This document shows, piece after piece, positions 51,801 through 64,000 of a stretch of 64,000 bases of DNA (positions are counted from its first letter, which is position 1; the number at the start of each line of letters is the position of its first letter). The notes under the pieces were generated by a model. It saw only the letters and a program-made list of their open reading frames with translations, was not told the origin of the DNA and did no database searches. Both the position numbers and the translations under genes were made by a program. The DNA is from Neodontobutis hainanensis. Taxonomy: Eukaryota; Chordata; Actinopteri; Gobiiformes; Odontobutidae. Location of the stretch: contig JALDNG010000403.1 of assembly GCA_024349245.1 (NCBI GenBank), positions 1-64,000 on the forward strand. Direction: 5' to 3'.

Positions 51801-54800
51801 AAATTATCAATTTTTTAGCACATATTGGACACATCAACATTGAGCTTATAATTTTAGATAAAACCTGCAAATAACAAAAATATATTTGCATTTACGTTCA
51901 CTTAAATAAATCCTGAAAATTTCCAAGTGGGAATTTGAGCAAAAATAATATGTTCATAGAGTATTATAAATTTAAATATCTAGAAAGTGGTAAATCTTTC
52001 ATTCTGTTCCACCAGATATTTAATAAAATTTTGAACTAAAAATTTATAAGTAAATTTATATTTTAATAAGTAAAATAGATAAATAAATTTAATAATGAAT
52101 ATATAGACGACTTTTTTAAATGTAAATAAAATGTTGATTATTGAAAAAATAAAATTTTAAAGATTTATTTTATTGTATGTATTTTTAATCTGTAATAAAT
52201 ATTATTTTCTCAATTTGAAAAAATTCAGTCATTTTAATATTTTAAAATGGAGTAAAGCTTGATCTATATCATAGTAATTGTTATTATGATACATCATAAT
52301 AAGGTATTTTTTGCTATTTATTAAAATTCAAAACAAAATAAAAAAAACTTAAACTTTCTCAAAACTATTTATTCTCTTGAAGTCATAAAAACCCAATAAC
52401 AAAATAATTTTTTTGTATGATAATTTAATCTATTTATAAATTAAAAATTTTTTGAAAATTATATTAAAAATATTTTCTTGAAAAAACATGTCTATAAATT
52501 AAATAATTTTTGGAAATACATGAGTTGATTATTTTGATATTTAATTATATCCAGAGTAGTATAAATAATATCCTATTATAATGATCACATGGTATAGAAA
52601 TAGATTGCTCACTGGATGTTAAGGATGTGAAAAGATTTAATCAGTGTTTCTTGGTCTCAATATAAAAAAGATGATATTAAACTGACTTGTGGAAATGCCT
52701 ATATATTGTAAGATCTAGAACTAAAAATCCAAATGAACAAAAACAGTTAAAAGTTTTTGAAGATAAAACTTATAGGAATGTGAGCAAGAGTTTAAATTAA
52801 TTGCGGTTTGTGAGATGATGCACAGTCTTACCAACAGAAGAAGAAAAATTTATAAATAAAAAGACAAATTTAAGAAATTTATAAGTGAGAAAGAAGTTAT
52901 TGATAACAATATATCATGCGATATATAAGTTCCTTTAATATTATTTCGATATTCAATCAGATAATCAATTGATAAAGTAGTTACTGTATAAATTGAATAA
53001 ATCCTATATCCAAAAGAAATATTCACATTGAGTAGTTATGATAAGTCAGAATAAGTTTAAATCTAATTTATTATTTATTTTTTTCTCAACAATGTTAAAA
53101 ATAAACTTGGCAATAACAGCGAAATTGACAACTGATATAAAATAAATGCATCAAAAATAGCTTTGCGATGTCAGGAAAAAATTTTCTTTCTTTACTTATC
53201 ATTGATTAAGTTGAAAGAGAAAAACTTTAAGTTTTAAACCTCTTGATGTAATTAAAATAATAAATTAAAAATTTCGTTTGTATTCGAATTCCTCCACAAA
53301 ATATTATCATATTTATTTAATATCATGAGTTTTTATTTGATAATTTCATCATGCAAAGATATACGTGTCATTCAATGAAAGAATCTCAAAATTTTAATTT
53401 GATTCAAAATTAAAAATAAATTCATGAATATTTATTTTTATATCTTTCTAAATGTAACAATAAAACGGCTTATAATTCTACATTGTAAAGCGTTTTACTC
53501 ATTTTATATATTTACCATATGTAATTTTTTATACGTTTTCAAGATTCATATATCTAAATGTTCGCATCTTATCTTTTTAGGTTATATTTTCAAAGAAAAT
53601 CGCTCATACTCATGAATTTGAAAATTATCCGTAATAATATTTTCCATCAAAGTCTGGGATACTTTAAATTACATTTTCTTAATTTACTTCGACATCCTTG
53701 AATGTAAACTGTTTTAACTATTATACTATGATTCTCTAAAAAGGAAAATCTCGATTTACTCTTAAGATATATGGGAGTATAATTTGTTATTTCTTCTAAC
53801 TCTATCTTTTTTATATTTTATTATTATCTCATTAAAAAAATTTAAAATAACATTTTTATTACATTCTTCTATTTTAAAATATTTTAAACCAAAAATTAAA
53901 ATTTATTGTTTTGTTAAATTATCTAAAAAATAATTTCATATAATCATGTTGATAAATGTTACATTTTTAATTTATTTATGATATAGTGGATATGAAAATT
54001 CATTTAACTCGATTAATTTAATTAAGACAAGGTAATCATCAATAAAATACAGATTTAAGAGGGGTTTATTTAAATAAACAAGAAAATTCTCATATTTTAT
54101 GATTTAACCATTCTTGTATTTTTTATAAATTATTATGCATTGATCATTCTATATATTTTATTTACCTTTGATTTTATTTCTAGCAAAAACATTATCAGAT
54201 GGATAATATTCCGAAGCAATTATTTGAAGAAAGTCAAATTAATTTATATCAATTCAGTATATATTACACAGATATAAAGTTTGAATATGTTTAAAGATAA
54301 ATTAAATATAATATTTTTGCAGTCATGAAACAATTTATCGAAAACTAAAATGTGAATTACATATTTTTTCAGAGAAATAATTTATTTTGCTTCATAAAAT
54401 AAAACTGTAAAATTTATATATTGGTTTTTCTTTATAAATATTTTAAATTTAATATTTATTCAATGTTCGTTATTACTCACTGACATTATTAATTATATTA
54501 TCTTTATTTAAATTTATATTTTCAACTAAAAGTAAAAGAGAGGTATTCTGTAAACTCATAAAAGTATCTTGGTGTATGGTATTGGTTTATGATACATAAA
54601 TAATTACGCTTTTAAATTAGATTTTGTTGAAATTTTCGTTTAACCGTTACAATGAAAAGATAGATGTGTGAAGAACCTTTCACTTGTTAAATTAAGAAAT
54701 TATAATCGAAATATTTTTGAAAATTATTTTAATTAATTAAATCTTCTGACGTTTGTAAAATATCACTCTCTTAAATGTGAGAATGTTCTTAAATTAAAAT

Positions 54801-56220
54801 GAAAAAAATAAAAATAAAATTTTGATTTTTAATTAGTTTGGTGAATGATTCTCAAATATACTTTAAAAAAAATAATGTTTTATGATATATGATGAAAAAC
54901 TAAAGTATATTTTTGATTGAGTAGAGAATACACGTTCAATTAATACGTTTGATAAATCATTGATTTTGATTTTTCTTTAATTTTAGTCATTATATAAGAA
55001 AAAGAGAGATAAAATATTCACAATTATTGTTTGAAAAATCAAGTCACGAAATAAATTCATAAGTTTAAGTTAATATCAAAGAGAATATAAACCACATGTA
55101 CAAAATTGAATTGATGGATTTATATGACTATGCACCAAGCATATGTTTATCTTTTATCGATTCAATAAATAAAATTCCAAACTTTAAAGAATAGATTCAT
55201 GATTTTTTTCAAAAATAAGACTTAGATAACATTTAAAATTTTTGAATTCTGTTTTATCTTTATTTAATGTAGATTTTTAGATATTGATATTGTCATTAAA
55301 ATAATACCAGATATTACATAGTGACCGTGAAATTTCTTCTTTACAAATATGGAATTAACAATAATTAGATTATTTTCAGCTGTGAGAAAACTCAATATTG
55401 AATCAGTGATATTGTGCTTTCCTGTTTAAGTAATCAAATTTGTATAAAATAATAAATTTATTTAATTCAGCTTTTTAACAGTTTGACATCAACTAATTTA
55501 CTCTGAAGTCTACTTATAAAACAATTTGAGTAGTGTTCTAACTTGGTATGTATACAGATGGATAAAATTGGTTTTTTATCAATTCAATTAATCGTTGAAT
55601 ACTTATTAAAATTTATTTAAGATAAAATTGTATAACTTAATGTTTTTTCTTTAGATAATTTTTGATATTTGATGACTTAAATTTAAAATATATAATGGTA
55701 AAAAAATTGTTAAAAAATTTATCTTTAATATATATTAACCACAAATCTTTACAGATTTATTGAAGTTTGAATAAATCTTTCATCATATATAAAAATTAAA
55801 AATTATATATTTTAAATTTCATTGATAAATATGTCATCAAAGATTATTTTTAAGGCTTGGGAGGATAGGATTAATTTACATAAATTTTCATTTTTCTTTG
55901 TATTGGATGATGCTAACGTTTGAAAGTATACAATTTATAAATAGAAAAGATTTTGCATCATAATTTAAAATATTTTAAAGCTATTTGTTCACGTTAATGC
56001 TTAAATAGTCAGTACAATATTGAAACAAATATAACTGTGTTTTTTTACCAAACCAATAGATATTTATTTGCACTTTACTGAGATAATCATTTTTTTCATA
56101 TTAGATACAAATAGTGTTGATATTCCTTCAGATTTACGAAAGTCATGAAATAGCTAAAATTGATCATATCGCTTGAAAACAGACAGTCCCTTAATCATTT
56201 ATAAATTCTTAACACGTTTT
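45900..56220. other. 10 kb AT-rich desert, no gene seen
   Basis: No coding pattern, RNA gene or transposon was recognised. The minus-strand frames at 48,165-48,356, 49,282-49,527 and 49,703-49,918 and the plus-strand frame at 53,424-53,615 have background composition. A stem-loop at 52,267-52,291 is listed separately. Confidence 0.5.
52267..52291. repeat. short stem-loop
   Basis: tatcatagtaa and ttattatgata pair over 10 of 11 bases (the eleventh can form a G-T pair) around a 3-base loop, ttg. It is among the tightest small hairpins noticed in the desert. No gene is nearby, so no function is proposed. Confidence 0.4.
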
Positions 56221-56254
56221 CAAAATTTGAATAACAAATCTATTTATTTTTCAG

Positions 56255-56358
56255 TAGCATCGACAATGATGGTTAGATGCTTGACAAATCCAAATCTGGA
56301 TAAGATTCGACGAATTGAAACACATTTCTTTTATACTAATCAATATAGAACATTATAA
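56255..56358 (+). CDS. weak exon-like segment, unknown protein
   Basis: A pyrimidine tract, ctatttatttttcag, ends at 56,254. The following text reads VASTMMVRCLTNPNLDKIRR (its first codon shares the G of the AG), then IETHFFYTNQYRTL, then a TAA at 56,356. The text up to about 56,330 is less AT-rich than its surroundings. I do not recognise the protein, see no clear donor site and find no partner exon. Chance or an old repeat fragment is as likely. Confidence 0.2.
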
Positions 56359-59300
56359 AAGATTATCCAGATATTTGTTAACTTATAAGAAAATTTTTAG
56401 AAGATTAAATACAGATTGAGGCGCTGTGACTAGTAAAATATTCAATAAAATATGTAATATATTAGATATTTAAATGAATTGAAAAAAAGTAATTTGTAGA
56501 TAACTATGTAAATTTTGTTTATATAAATTCTTTTTCAGTGATTTTAAAGAGCTTTAACACATTTTAAAAATGTGAACAAAAGGCACATGTCTTAATTTTG
56601 TCAATTCTCATCCAATCATAAACTGATTTCAAAGGTGTACGTTATTTAAATGACTAAAAATCATCTTATTAGATAATTATTGGAAAATATTTTGTGATTA
56701 TTCTTAAAACTCGATAAACTGCATTTCTGATTTTTATTTTTATTGTCCATTACACCTAGATAGTCGCCTTCAGTTTATAAATTTACCATATATTAATCAT
56801 AATTTTAAATTTGAACATAAAATAAAAATATTATTTTTCGTAACAGTATAAAGAACATTTAATTCATCATTAGTTCGAGGATAGTTAAATTTTGAATTTT
56901 ACGCTTGTTGTTTAATAAAAATATGAATCGGATAAAAAGAAGATGAAATTTAGTTTCAATGCATCAAAATTATTATTAACTGTTGAAAATTAATCACATA
57001 TTACCAAATATTTTGGGTATTGTTTAAGTGTATTATCATCCAACCTCTCCTATTCAATCTACAAAATTTATTTATAATTTTACTTAGATCTTTAGAAAAA
57101 ATTTATAGTTTTCCAACCAAACTTTAAAAACGTCATACGATTGAACTGTTGAAAATTATTCTTTAAAAAATTTATGTGTTTGACCAATTTTTATTTCCGA
57201 ATATATATCGAGACTAAAACATCTGCAAAGTAAAACAGGTGGGTTATAAAGTTAGTTCTTGTCCTTTCAGAAGTCTATTTCTTATCTTTCAATGAATGAC
57301 AATTCTTCTGAAATTAATCTTCGGCTTTCAATAATTTTCATGAAATATAGAAAAAGTAATCAATTTCCTCTTATTAGTAATTGACGATGTAAATTTTTAA
57401 GAAATTAAATTTACCTTTGAATGTTTTTAATAATTAGGTTATTTGCATGCTTCTCTGAAAATGTGACACTTTGTTTTGACAATTCTCATGAATTAATTTG
57501 GACAATTTAAGTGTACATTCATGCCAGTTTGACAAACCGATAAAATCCAAAAGCTTTTCAACTTTTATAAACTTCCTTCTCAATGGAATAAATAATATTC
57601 AGCTATATTTAGATGAATCATCGTATTGATGAACTCTATCGATGAGCATATTACAAATTAAAAACATTGTGAAAAATACCTTAAAGTAAAGGCTTAACAC
57701 TTACTCGTACAATTTACATTTTTGAATTTATGGGATTCCAATTTCAAACAGACTTTTAATTAACGTGTCATTGAAACAACTGAGAAAAAACATAAACTCA
57801 TTCAAAATGATTCTCTTCATGTAAATTAAAAAGTCAAAAATATTTGATTATGTTTCAAGTATAATATTAAAAAAATTATAAAGAATATCGAAGATAGTGT
57901 AGTTCCATGTTATATTTTTTCAATTTAAGAAGATTTATAAAATGATCAGAAATCCGTTAATTTTAAATATCTGATGTTTAAACAAACGTCTTTCATGAAA
58001 ACATATATTTGTATCCTATAATTTTCTCTACTATTGAAGTGCCCAGTGATACAAGCTTGAAAGTTATATGTTAAATTTTATAATATGAATGGTATGTTTT
58101 CGCAAAAACAATAAGAGTTAATACACAACAGTTTTATCAAAATAAAAAATCGGTTGAAGCGTTCGTCGGAATATTTATGGAAAAATTTCTGCTTTATAAC
58201 AATAGAAATACTTTTAAATAGACTCTGAATATTAAAATAGTTTAACTATGTGTAGGTCTATGTATTTTCAAATGAAAAAATTGGATTTTTACTAAAGGTA
58301 TAAAAGGGTTAACGAATCGGTAAATTTGATATATTTGGAAAGAATTTTAGTTGCATTTAAATGAATTTTCCAAGTATCATGAAGAAATTTCTTATGCACG
58401 AAATTACAAAGCAATTAAAGAGAAATCATTATACTTTTAAAAATACCGAAAGATCCGAAATAACATAATTATTTTATCCTTAATAACGATCGAAAATATT
58501 TCATGCGTTTAAGCTTTTGAACGTTATGCCATGAAGATACTTTATGTAAATAAAAATGATATATCAAAAAATTATTAATATAAGCTACATTAAAGAGAAT
58601 ATTTTGTGATTATCAAGCATTAATCCTGTTAGAAATTTTTAGATATGTGATATAAATCCTCTTCTCACTATCAATGAGATATGGAAAATTTATTATTTTA
58701 TCATCGAAAAAATATCATTAAGCAGTAACTAAATATTTCATATTGTTAATTGAAACATAAATAATTTGTAAAAATTGTAACGTAATCAATAGAATTTTCT
58801 GTAGCATCAAAAACTATGAAATTATCATTATTTATTTGATTTAAAAAATATTTTTGAAAAAATATTCTCACAGAAAATTACCGAGATTGACCAATCTGCA
58901 CAATTGATCATCAAAGAATTAAAAATAGGATAAAATATACGACAAAATCACAGTTTTTTTCCGATCTGTAAACAAAAATCGAATGTTTTGTGAAAATAAT
59001 TATTTTTAAAAATATGAAAAAAAAGTCACAAAATATCATATCATTTCGAGATTAAAATATCATCTTTAAAAGAGATGACAGATTCATCTTGAAATGTCTT
59101 TAAAGTTATTTGCCAAATATCTTTTAGTTGAGAAAGTAATATCTCCACAGTTTTTTATTTGTAGAGTACTGTAATATACATTCCTCATTATTTCACACCA
59201 CATAAAAAAATTCTTCAACCAAAAACAAGATAATAACATTTAAAATACACGGATAATTGTCATGATAAAACAAATCGATATATTTTCAGATATATTATAT

Positions 59301-59779
59301 TTTAGAACTGGATATCGAATTGATCTTTATTTATTCGTCATCATTTCATTAGCATATAGATAATTTTTTAAAAATAGTTTGCAAATATATTATTTTATTT
59401 GAACAGAGATTAAATAATTTCATTTCTTCAAAAAGTATATTTCCTTAAATTACGATTGTAGATATTTCATGAATCTGTGTGAAAATTTAACAGATATCAA
59501 CGAAGCTTCAACTTATAAAATCATCAATTTGAGTAAAAATAATATAATACAAAGAACACTAAGATTAGAAGGTGTTAAAAGAAAATAAACATGCTTGGCC
59601 GTTTCTTATTAGAGCATAGATAAAATACGATTTTTGAGTTTTATAAGTTTATATGATGGATTTACCGAAGGTAACGTGTTTCGATATCATACCTATCCAT
59701 ATGCTCTTAAGCTTTTATTTTTCATTTACGAATTCGGCAAAAGTTTTCATACAACAATTTCAGCACCTTTAATCAGCTT
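56359..59779. other. AT-rich DNA, no gene seen
   Basis: No reading frame, RNA gene or repeat family was recognised. Any LTR or 3' part of gypsy relic 2 should lie at the right-hand end of this stretch, but I could not see one. Confidence 0.5.
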
Positions 59780-59784
59780 TTAGA

Positions 59785-60120
59785 TCTCCAGGTTTGCAAG
59801 CGTTAATCTATCGATGTATATGGTTCAAGGTATACCCTAAGAAATTTTTGACTTCGTTTAAAAAAAATAAAATGGCAACCCTTGGGACTGTGTGAACAGA
59901 TATTTGGTTTTTTCTTTTTGTAAGAAAGGGCAGTTAATAACATTTTGATACAACTAATTATTTTCAGTATTTTCAATGCCAGCTTGATGGAATGCATATT
60001 ATCATCCACACCTATCTTTTAAAGCTGAGAATAAGAACATTTTGAAAATTTTTAATGTGCAAGTTAAGAAACTTAGTGTTTTTCATGCAAAACACATATT
60101 AAATTCACCATATCTCAAAA
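59785..60120 (-). pseudogene. integrase C-terminal region, gypsy relic 2 (broken)
   Basis: In N-to-C order on the minus strand: FLRYGEF at about 60,100-60,120 corresponds to the 'LRLPGEF' block after the integrase core. An open stretch (59,803-60,009) then includes ICSHSPKGCHFIFFKRSQ, where C-x2-I-F-F-K-R corresponds to the 'C.HVFVR.D' strand, followed by LEPY for 'L.PPY'. After a one-base shift comes IDRLTLANLEI (about 59,785-59,818), matching the final 'VSIDRLKPA.LE' block. The segment between the PY and IDRL blocks is missing. Each match is short, but four in correct order on one strand are hard to explain by chance. Confidence 0.65.
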
Positions 60121-61688
60121 ATTTCTCAAATAACTGTTTGAATATTTTGGGAAACATTTGACTGACATTGAGAAATGTTTATATTCAAATTATATGTGCT
60201 ATAATATCAAATATTAGGTAACAAATGAATCGATTCAAAAACTTTCAAACTTTAAAATGTTTTGCATTTCAACAATATTTTATCTCTTCATAAGATGCTT
60301 TAAATTTCAGTTAATTTGAGTATAAATTAAGGGGATAGGAATGATAAGATATTAGAATGACACATGAAAATCGAAATATAGTTTAAAATTCGAGCTTGAT
60401 CATAAAAATTGTAGAGAAATTCGAAGGTAGTTCTGGTTCAGGTTTGAGTGAAGATCGTTAGATAATTGAATCAGTATAAGTGAGAATTTTACACATCTGT
60501 GATTGTTAAACAATTTCAACATTTATGTGATCAGAAAGAATTTTGTGCAGTTTAAATATTCTTTAGATAATTTTTTTAAAAACTTTTGATATTAAATACA
60601 TATCCTCGAGCTTTTATAAATATAGATATTTAAACTGTGTGATACGAACTTACTGCTACTTAGTCTTTCTAAGTTTATTTTCGAGGGATGGATCCCATTT
60701 ATTTAATAAATTACACGATTGCTATTAACATAGGCACAATACGGAAAATGTACAGACGAAATATCACATATTTTCGTTTAAGATAATGTATCATAATGAT
60801 ATATTTCATTGAATCTTAAAACAAATATCTCGTCTGTAATGTCAGACTTTTTAACTGAATAAACGTATCTTTTACAGAGTCTTCTTTCAATTTCATTATA
60901 CGTTAAGATGATATGAGCTGATACACGTTTGAGAAAGAGCCCACCTAAAAATTTTTATCTTACCTTTAAAATGCTCAAACGGGTATTTAATCTCAGAAAT
61001 AGACATTATATTCATTTTCTGAAGTCTTTTCTACGTTTAGGAACATTTTTACTAATGCTAGATAAATGTTTAGGATCCTATAATGACTAGTAGAGATGTA
61101 ATCTTAGATAATATTACGGCAATGTCTTACAGTAGGTTACGAAGATAGATTTTAATTTTTCAAACGCTATATATAGACTTTCTATGTCTATTATATTTGT
61201 ATAAAAGCTCAACTATTTGATAAAGGCGTCAAATAATTTATCTTAACAGTTTTCAAATTATTTAATATGCTCTTTCTTCAATAATTTTTGAAAGTTTTTT
61301 ACATCGTTATAGATTAGTTTATACATAATTTATCTATTTTGACAAGTCAAAAGCCCAAATAATTAATGATAACAACTTTAGGTTTCTTAATCTAATATAC
61401 TTATAAATTACGTTGCGATGAAGCATGAAACTGATAAAACGTGAATGGGAATACGATATGCATAAATAATCACATTAAATTCAAACTAGTTCAAAAGTAA
61501 AATATTTAAGAAATTTCTTTATCGTTTTAACTCCAAATGAATAGAAAGGTTATATTTCTGATAAAATTAAATGTCTTAAACATTGTTGAACATGTCTACT
61601 ATCTATCATTTTTTACGTTTGTAAAATAGATATTGTGTTAAATGCAGATTGTCAGTATGTTTTATGATAGATGTGTTTAAAAAAGATT

Positions 61689-61947
61689 GAGTAAAATAAG
61701 ATCAATAAAAATTTTTATTTTGTTTTTTCATTCAAATCTGAAACATCTGTACTCCATTCTTCAGACAAAAATTATTCGTTGTAATTCTAAAACGTCAAAT
61801 GTTGTGATCACTGCAGCTTTAGCAAAGTCTTTGTCATGAACAGTGATATTGTGAAAACAATAACTGTCTATTTTTGAATTTACAAATCTTTCGGTTAAAA
61901 ATGATAAAAATTACTGTATCTATGGGATCATTAAAATGTCTGATATT
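61689..61947 (-). pseudogene. reverse transcriptase, gypsy relic 2 (broken, catalytic site lost)
   Basis: One minus-strand frame reads ISDILMIP, stop, IQ, stop, FLSFLTERFVNSKIDSYC, then FHNITVHDKDFAKAAVITTF and DVLELQRIIF. It follows the family pattern 'IPDRYPIPHIQDF...L.G...FSKIDL..AYHQIPV...D..KTA..TPFGL.EFLRMPF' almost residue for residue. After a one-base shift near 61,765 comes FCLKNGVQMFQI (for 'FGLRNAAQTFQR'). After another shift comes FIDLILLNL at 61,683-61,709, where intact enzymes have YIDDILV. The second catalytic aspartate of the YxDD motif is therefore replaced by Leu. Upstream, FFRIQRRRL near 62,200 may be the 'ARPRRL' start, but the spacing is too long to be sure. Confidence 0.8.
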
Positions 61948-61960
61948 CAAACAGTTCTAA

Positions 61961-64000
61961 TGTTTTGAGAATGTTATTTGAACAAAATGTAAATAAGAAG
62001 ATGAAAATCTATTCTAAGGCTTGTGTTAAAACATATATAACTTTTTTAATTTAATATATAATTTTTTCAAATACTGTAATGAGACGTTTTAACAACTCGT
62101 GGAGTAGTTGCTTTTTTGTGTTTATTAAATCTTTCTCAATATGCTTTGTTGTATACTGATAAAAATTTATGTCAGAATACTAAGATATCAGTTTTGTTTT
62201 TTAACCTCCTCCTTTGAATGCGAAAAAATGATAATTTTAAATTTTATTCTTAAGTATTTTCATTCTGATATTGTTGTGTAAATGTCGCTGTCAATAAAGA
62301 TTAACTCTTAAACGTCCAATTAAGATTATTATAGCTTAAATAAACCACTACATAAAGCTGTTTCAACATCCGATCTTTTAAAAATACAAAAAATTTAATG
62401 AAAAAAATCCACTTTTTTAAGTAAATAGAGTGAATCGATGAATCAAGTAGAATTACAGAAATTAGAGATGTTATAAAACAACTCATTCATTGATATAAGC
62501 TTTGAGAATATATTACACGGATATTAGCTTGCATGTCTTCTCAAAAATGGTGTATAAAAATGCGATCATTAACTGTATTCATCATTTAGGGAACATAACC
62601 AGTCGAAATTTAGCTATCATTGAGCAGACTTCGATGGTATTTTGAAAACTGATATGTAAATAATATGATAAAATTTCTCACGAATAAACTGAGTAAGAAA
62701 TACAGAAACTCTGAGTTGAAAAATTGACATTTACATTTAAATGATGTAATATTATGTAAATATTTTTTTAAAATATATTTCATTCAGCACAATTTCAGAA
62801 AGTTTGTTATGAACTTATCAATAGGCTCCAACTCTGTTTCTTTGTCAATCTATAATCACTGAAATATTCCTATGAAGAATGATTTGAAAAACATACAACT
62901 TTTCCTCATAAATATATCTTCAAAGATTTATGTATAACCTATGTTTTCTGTTTTGATAATAGATATTTGAAAGACAGTAAAATGGTTTAAAATCATCCTA
63001 TTTTTAGCATGCTTAAAGATCATTTCCGTAGGATGACTTTGAATTTGAAATAAAAAAGAGATTATTTGATTCTTGATAAAATTCACATTTTAAATTAATG
63101 GTCTCTAAATTGCATCAATGATCAGACTTTTCTTTTGGATTTTGCAGTTATACCATATTATTGTGTTTTAGTTTGATGAATGATTCGGCCCACAAATGAA
63201 ATTTTGGATAAGTGAAGACAAACAAAAAGTGTAAATGCCCAGTCGAATTTTAGGTATTATAATTGAAAATAAATTTATCAGTGTGTTATTATTTTTATTC
63301 ATAAGCACTGAAGTCAGCACTATAAAGATTTAGAAATCAATCATTGTCTATATATAATCACAACCAAGCTATTGTCTTCTAAAATATTTTCTTTCTGGAT
63401 AAACGCATCATATTTAATGAGTATGAATATAAAACGCCTTTAAATTAGATAAATAGAATTTAAGTGTCAAATTTAAAATTTCTCTTAAATTATTTTGAAA
63501 AAAATTTTTAAATAGTGAATAGAATAAAGTAATGCAAGATTTATTGGTAGTAATTTCATTAAATATAGATAGAAGACGTCAATATATTACTCTATTTATC
63601 AAAATATTTACATTATTGACCTCTATTTCTAAATTTATGAGAGATTATTTTAAGTATTTTAACAATTATAATGTGTTTGTCTGACCGATATTTATATATT
63701 GGGACATTTTTACTGTTTTAAAATATAATTATTTTGCAAAGAAAATCCAGACATTCGATTGTCAAAAGACTTGAAGAGAAACATAAGTGTATTTTTAGGC
63801 AAATTTATGTTGATATTACATTATATATTTATACTTCATTAAAAAATTTAACATATTTTTCTATATTTGATAATATTTACCCCTTAAAACTTTTTAGATT
63901 TTTCTAAAGAAATACTTAAGGTTTAAATTAATATTTTTGCAGGATAGTTCAGAGTGTTATGTAGTTTTTCTGTAAGTTTAAAATTTTAAGCATGAATCAA
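61961..64000. other. AT-rich DNA, possibly the decayed 5' part of gypsy relic 2
   Basis: The gag/protease part of gypsy relic 2 should lie here (minus strand). I see only a faint FFRIQRRRLKNK reading near 62,195-62,230 and ATTPRVVK near 62,090-62,115. The rest, including the 61-codon minus frame at 62,301-62,486, shows nothing recognisable. Confidence 0.4.

Larger units (their letters stand above)
59780..61960 (-). mobile_element. ancient Ty3/gypsy relic (gypsy relic 2)
   Basis: Two separated blocks on the minus strand belong together: reverse transcriptase motifs at 61,689-61,947 and integrase C-terminal motifs at about 59,785-60,120. Their order is right for Ty3/gypsy pol. Their distance (about 1.9 kb) is somewhat shorter than in an intact element, so part of the RNase H/integrase core has probably been deleted or is too decayed to read. 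The words match the 'retrovirus-related Pol, 17.6/297/opus-like' branch, a different lineage from gypsy relic 1. Base composition is almost that of the background, so this copy is much older. No LTR was found. Confidence 0.7.

Noticed and set aside
55885..55924. Reading FFVLDDANV, like a reverse transcriptase active site
   Set aside because: It is isolated, with no neighbouring RT, RNase H or integrase motif on the plus strand.
59930..60070. Plus-strand reading FQCQLDGMHIIIH followed by NVQV, resembling the DG.HI.I core of PIF/Harbinger transposases
   Set aside because: The same bases on the minus strand give the better-supported integrase C-terminal motifs of gypsy relic 2, in order with the reverse transcriptase upstream. 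The Harbinger reading needs a frameshift and has no other motif nearby.
1..64000. tRNA, rRNA, CRISPR array or bacterial-style operon
   Set aside because: No GGTTCGA-type B box with pairing arms, no conserved rRNA words, no regularly spaced repeats and no ribosome-binding-site/ORF clusters were seen on either strand.

Overview
This window looks like a piece of an animal nuclear genome, most likely an invertebrate, and very rich in A+T. By eye roughly four fifths of the bases are A or T, and I see no run of tightly packed ORFs, Shine-Dalgarno sites or operons. The only recognisable proteins are decayed transposable-element proteins of families common in animals: Ty3/gypsy retrotransposons and hAT DNA transposons. 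I could not identify the species, and I found no rRNA, tRNA or CRISPR array. There is no convincing intact host gene.

Layout. 1-1.8 kb: nothing recognisable. About 1.8-5.6 kb: a minus-strand Ty3/gypsy relic with protease, reverse transcriptase, RNase H and integrase in the usual order. 5.6-10.5 kb: AT-rich DNA with one faint degraded reading at 7.4-8.0 kb. 10,515-12,667: a full-length 2,153 bp hAT element with perfect 16 bp terminal inverted repeats and a perfect 8 bp target duplication (ATCTAAAT); its minus-strand transposase is broken by frameshifts and stops. 12.7-34 kb: mostly featureless AT-rich DNA. It holds a GC-raised, promoter-like island at 14.3-14.6 kb, a short frameshifted peptide reading at 17.6 kb, a foldback at 24.7 kb and an unexplained island at 28.1-28.3 kb. 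34.0-35.7 kb: a second, older hAT relic of the BED-finger (ZBED/Ac-like) type on the minus strand. 35.7-59.7 kb: a gene desert with two exon-like patches at 45.7 and 56.3 kb. 59.8-62.0 kb: a much older second gypsy relic on the minus strand, visible only as broken reverse-transcriptase and integrase C-terminal motifs. 62-64 kb: nothing firm.

How it fits together. The window reads as a graveyard of insertions at different stages of decay. The hAT element at 10.5 kb still has perfect ends and GC-rich subterminal motifs, so it is probably the youngest. The gypsy relic at 2-5 kb and the hAT relic at 34-35.7 kb are still visibly less AT-rich than their surroundings. The gypsy relic at 60-62 kb has drifted almost to background composition. 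Old insertions therefore seem to dissolve into AT-rich sequence, and more of the 'empty' DNA may be the same material past recognition. No new biological system can be supported. The unexplained items most worth testing are the exon-like segment at 45,722-45,847 and the broken 62-codon reading at 17,614-17,803.
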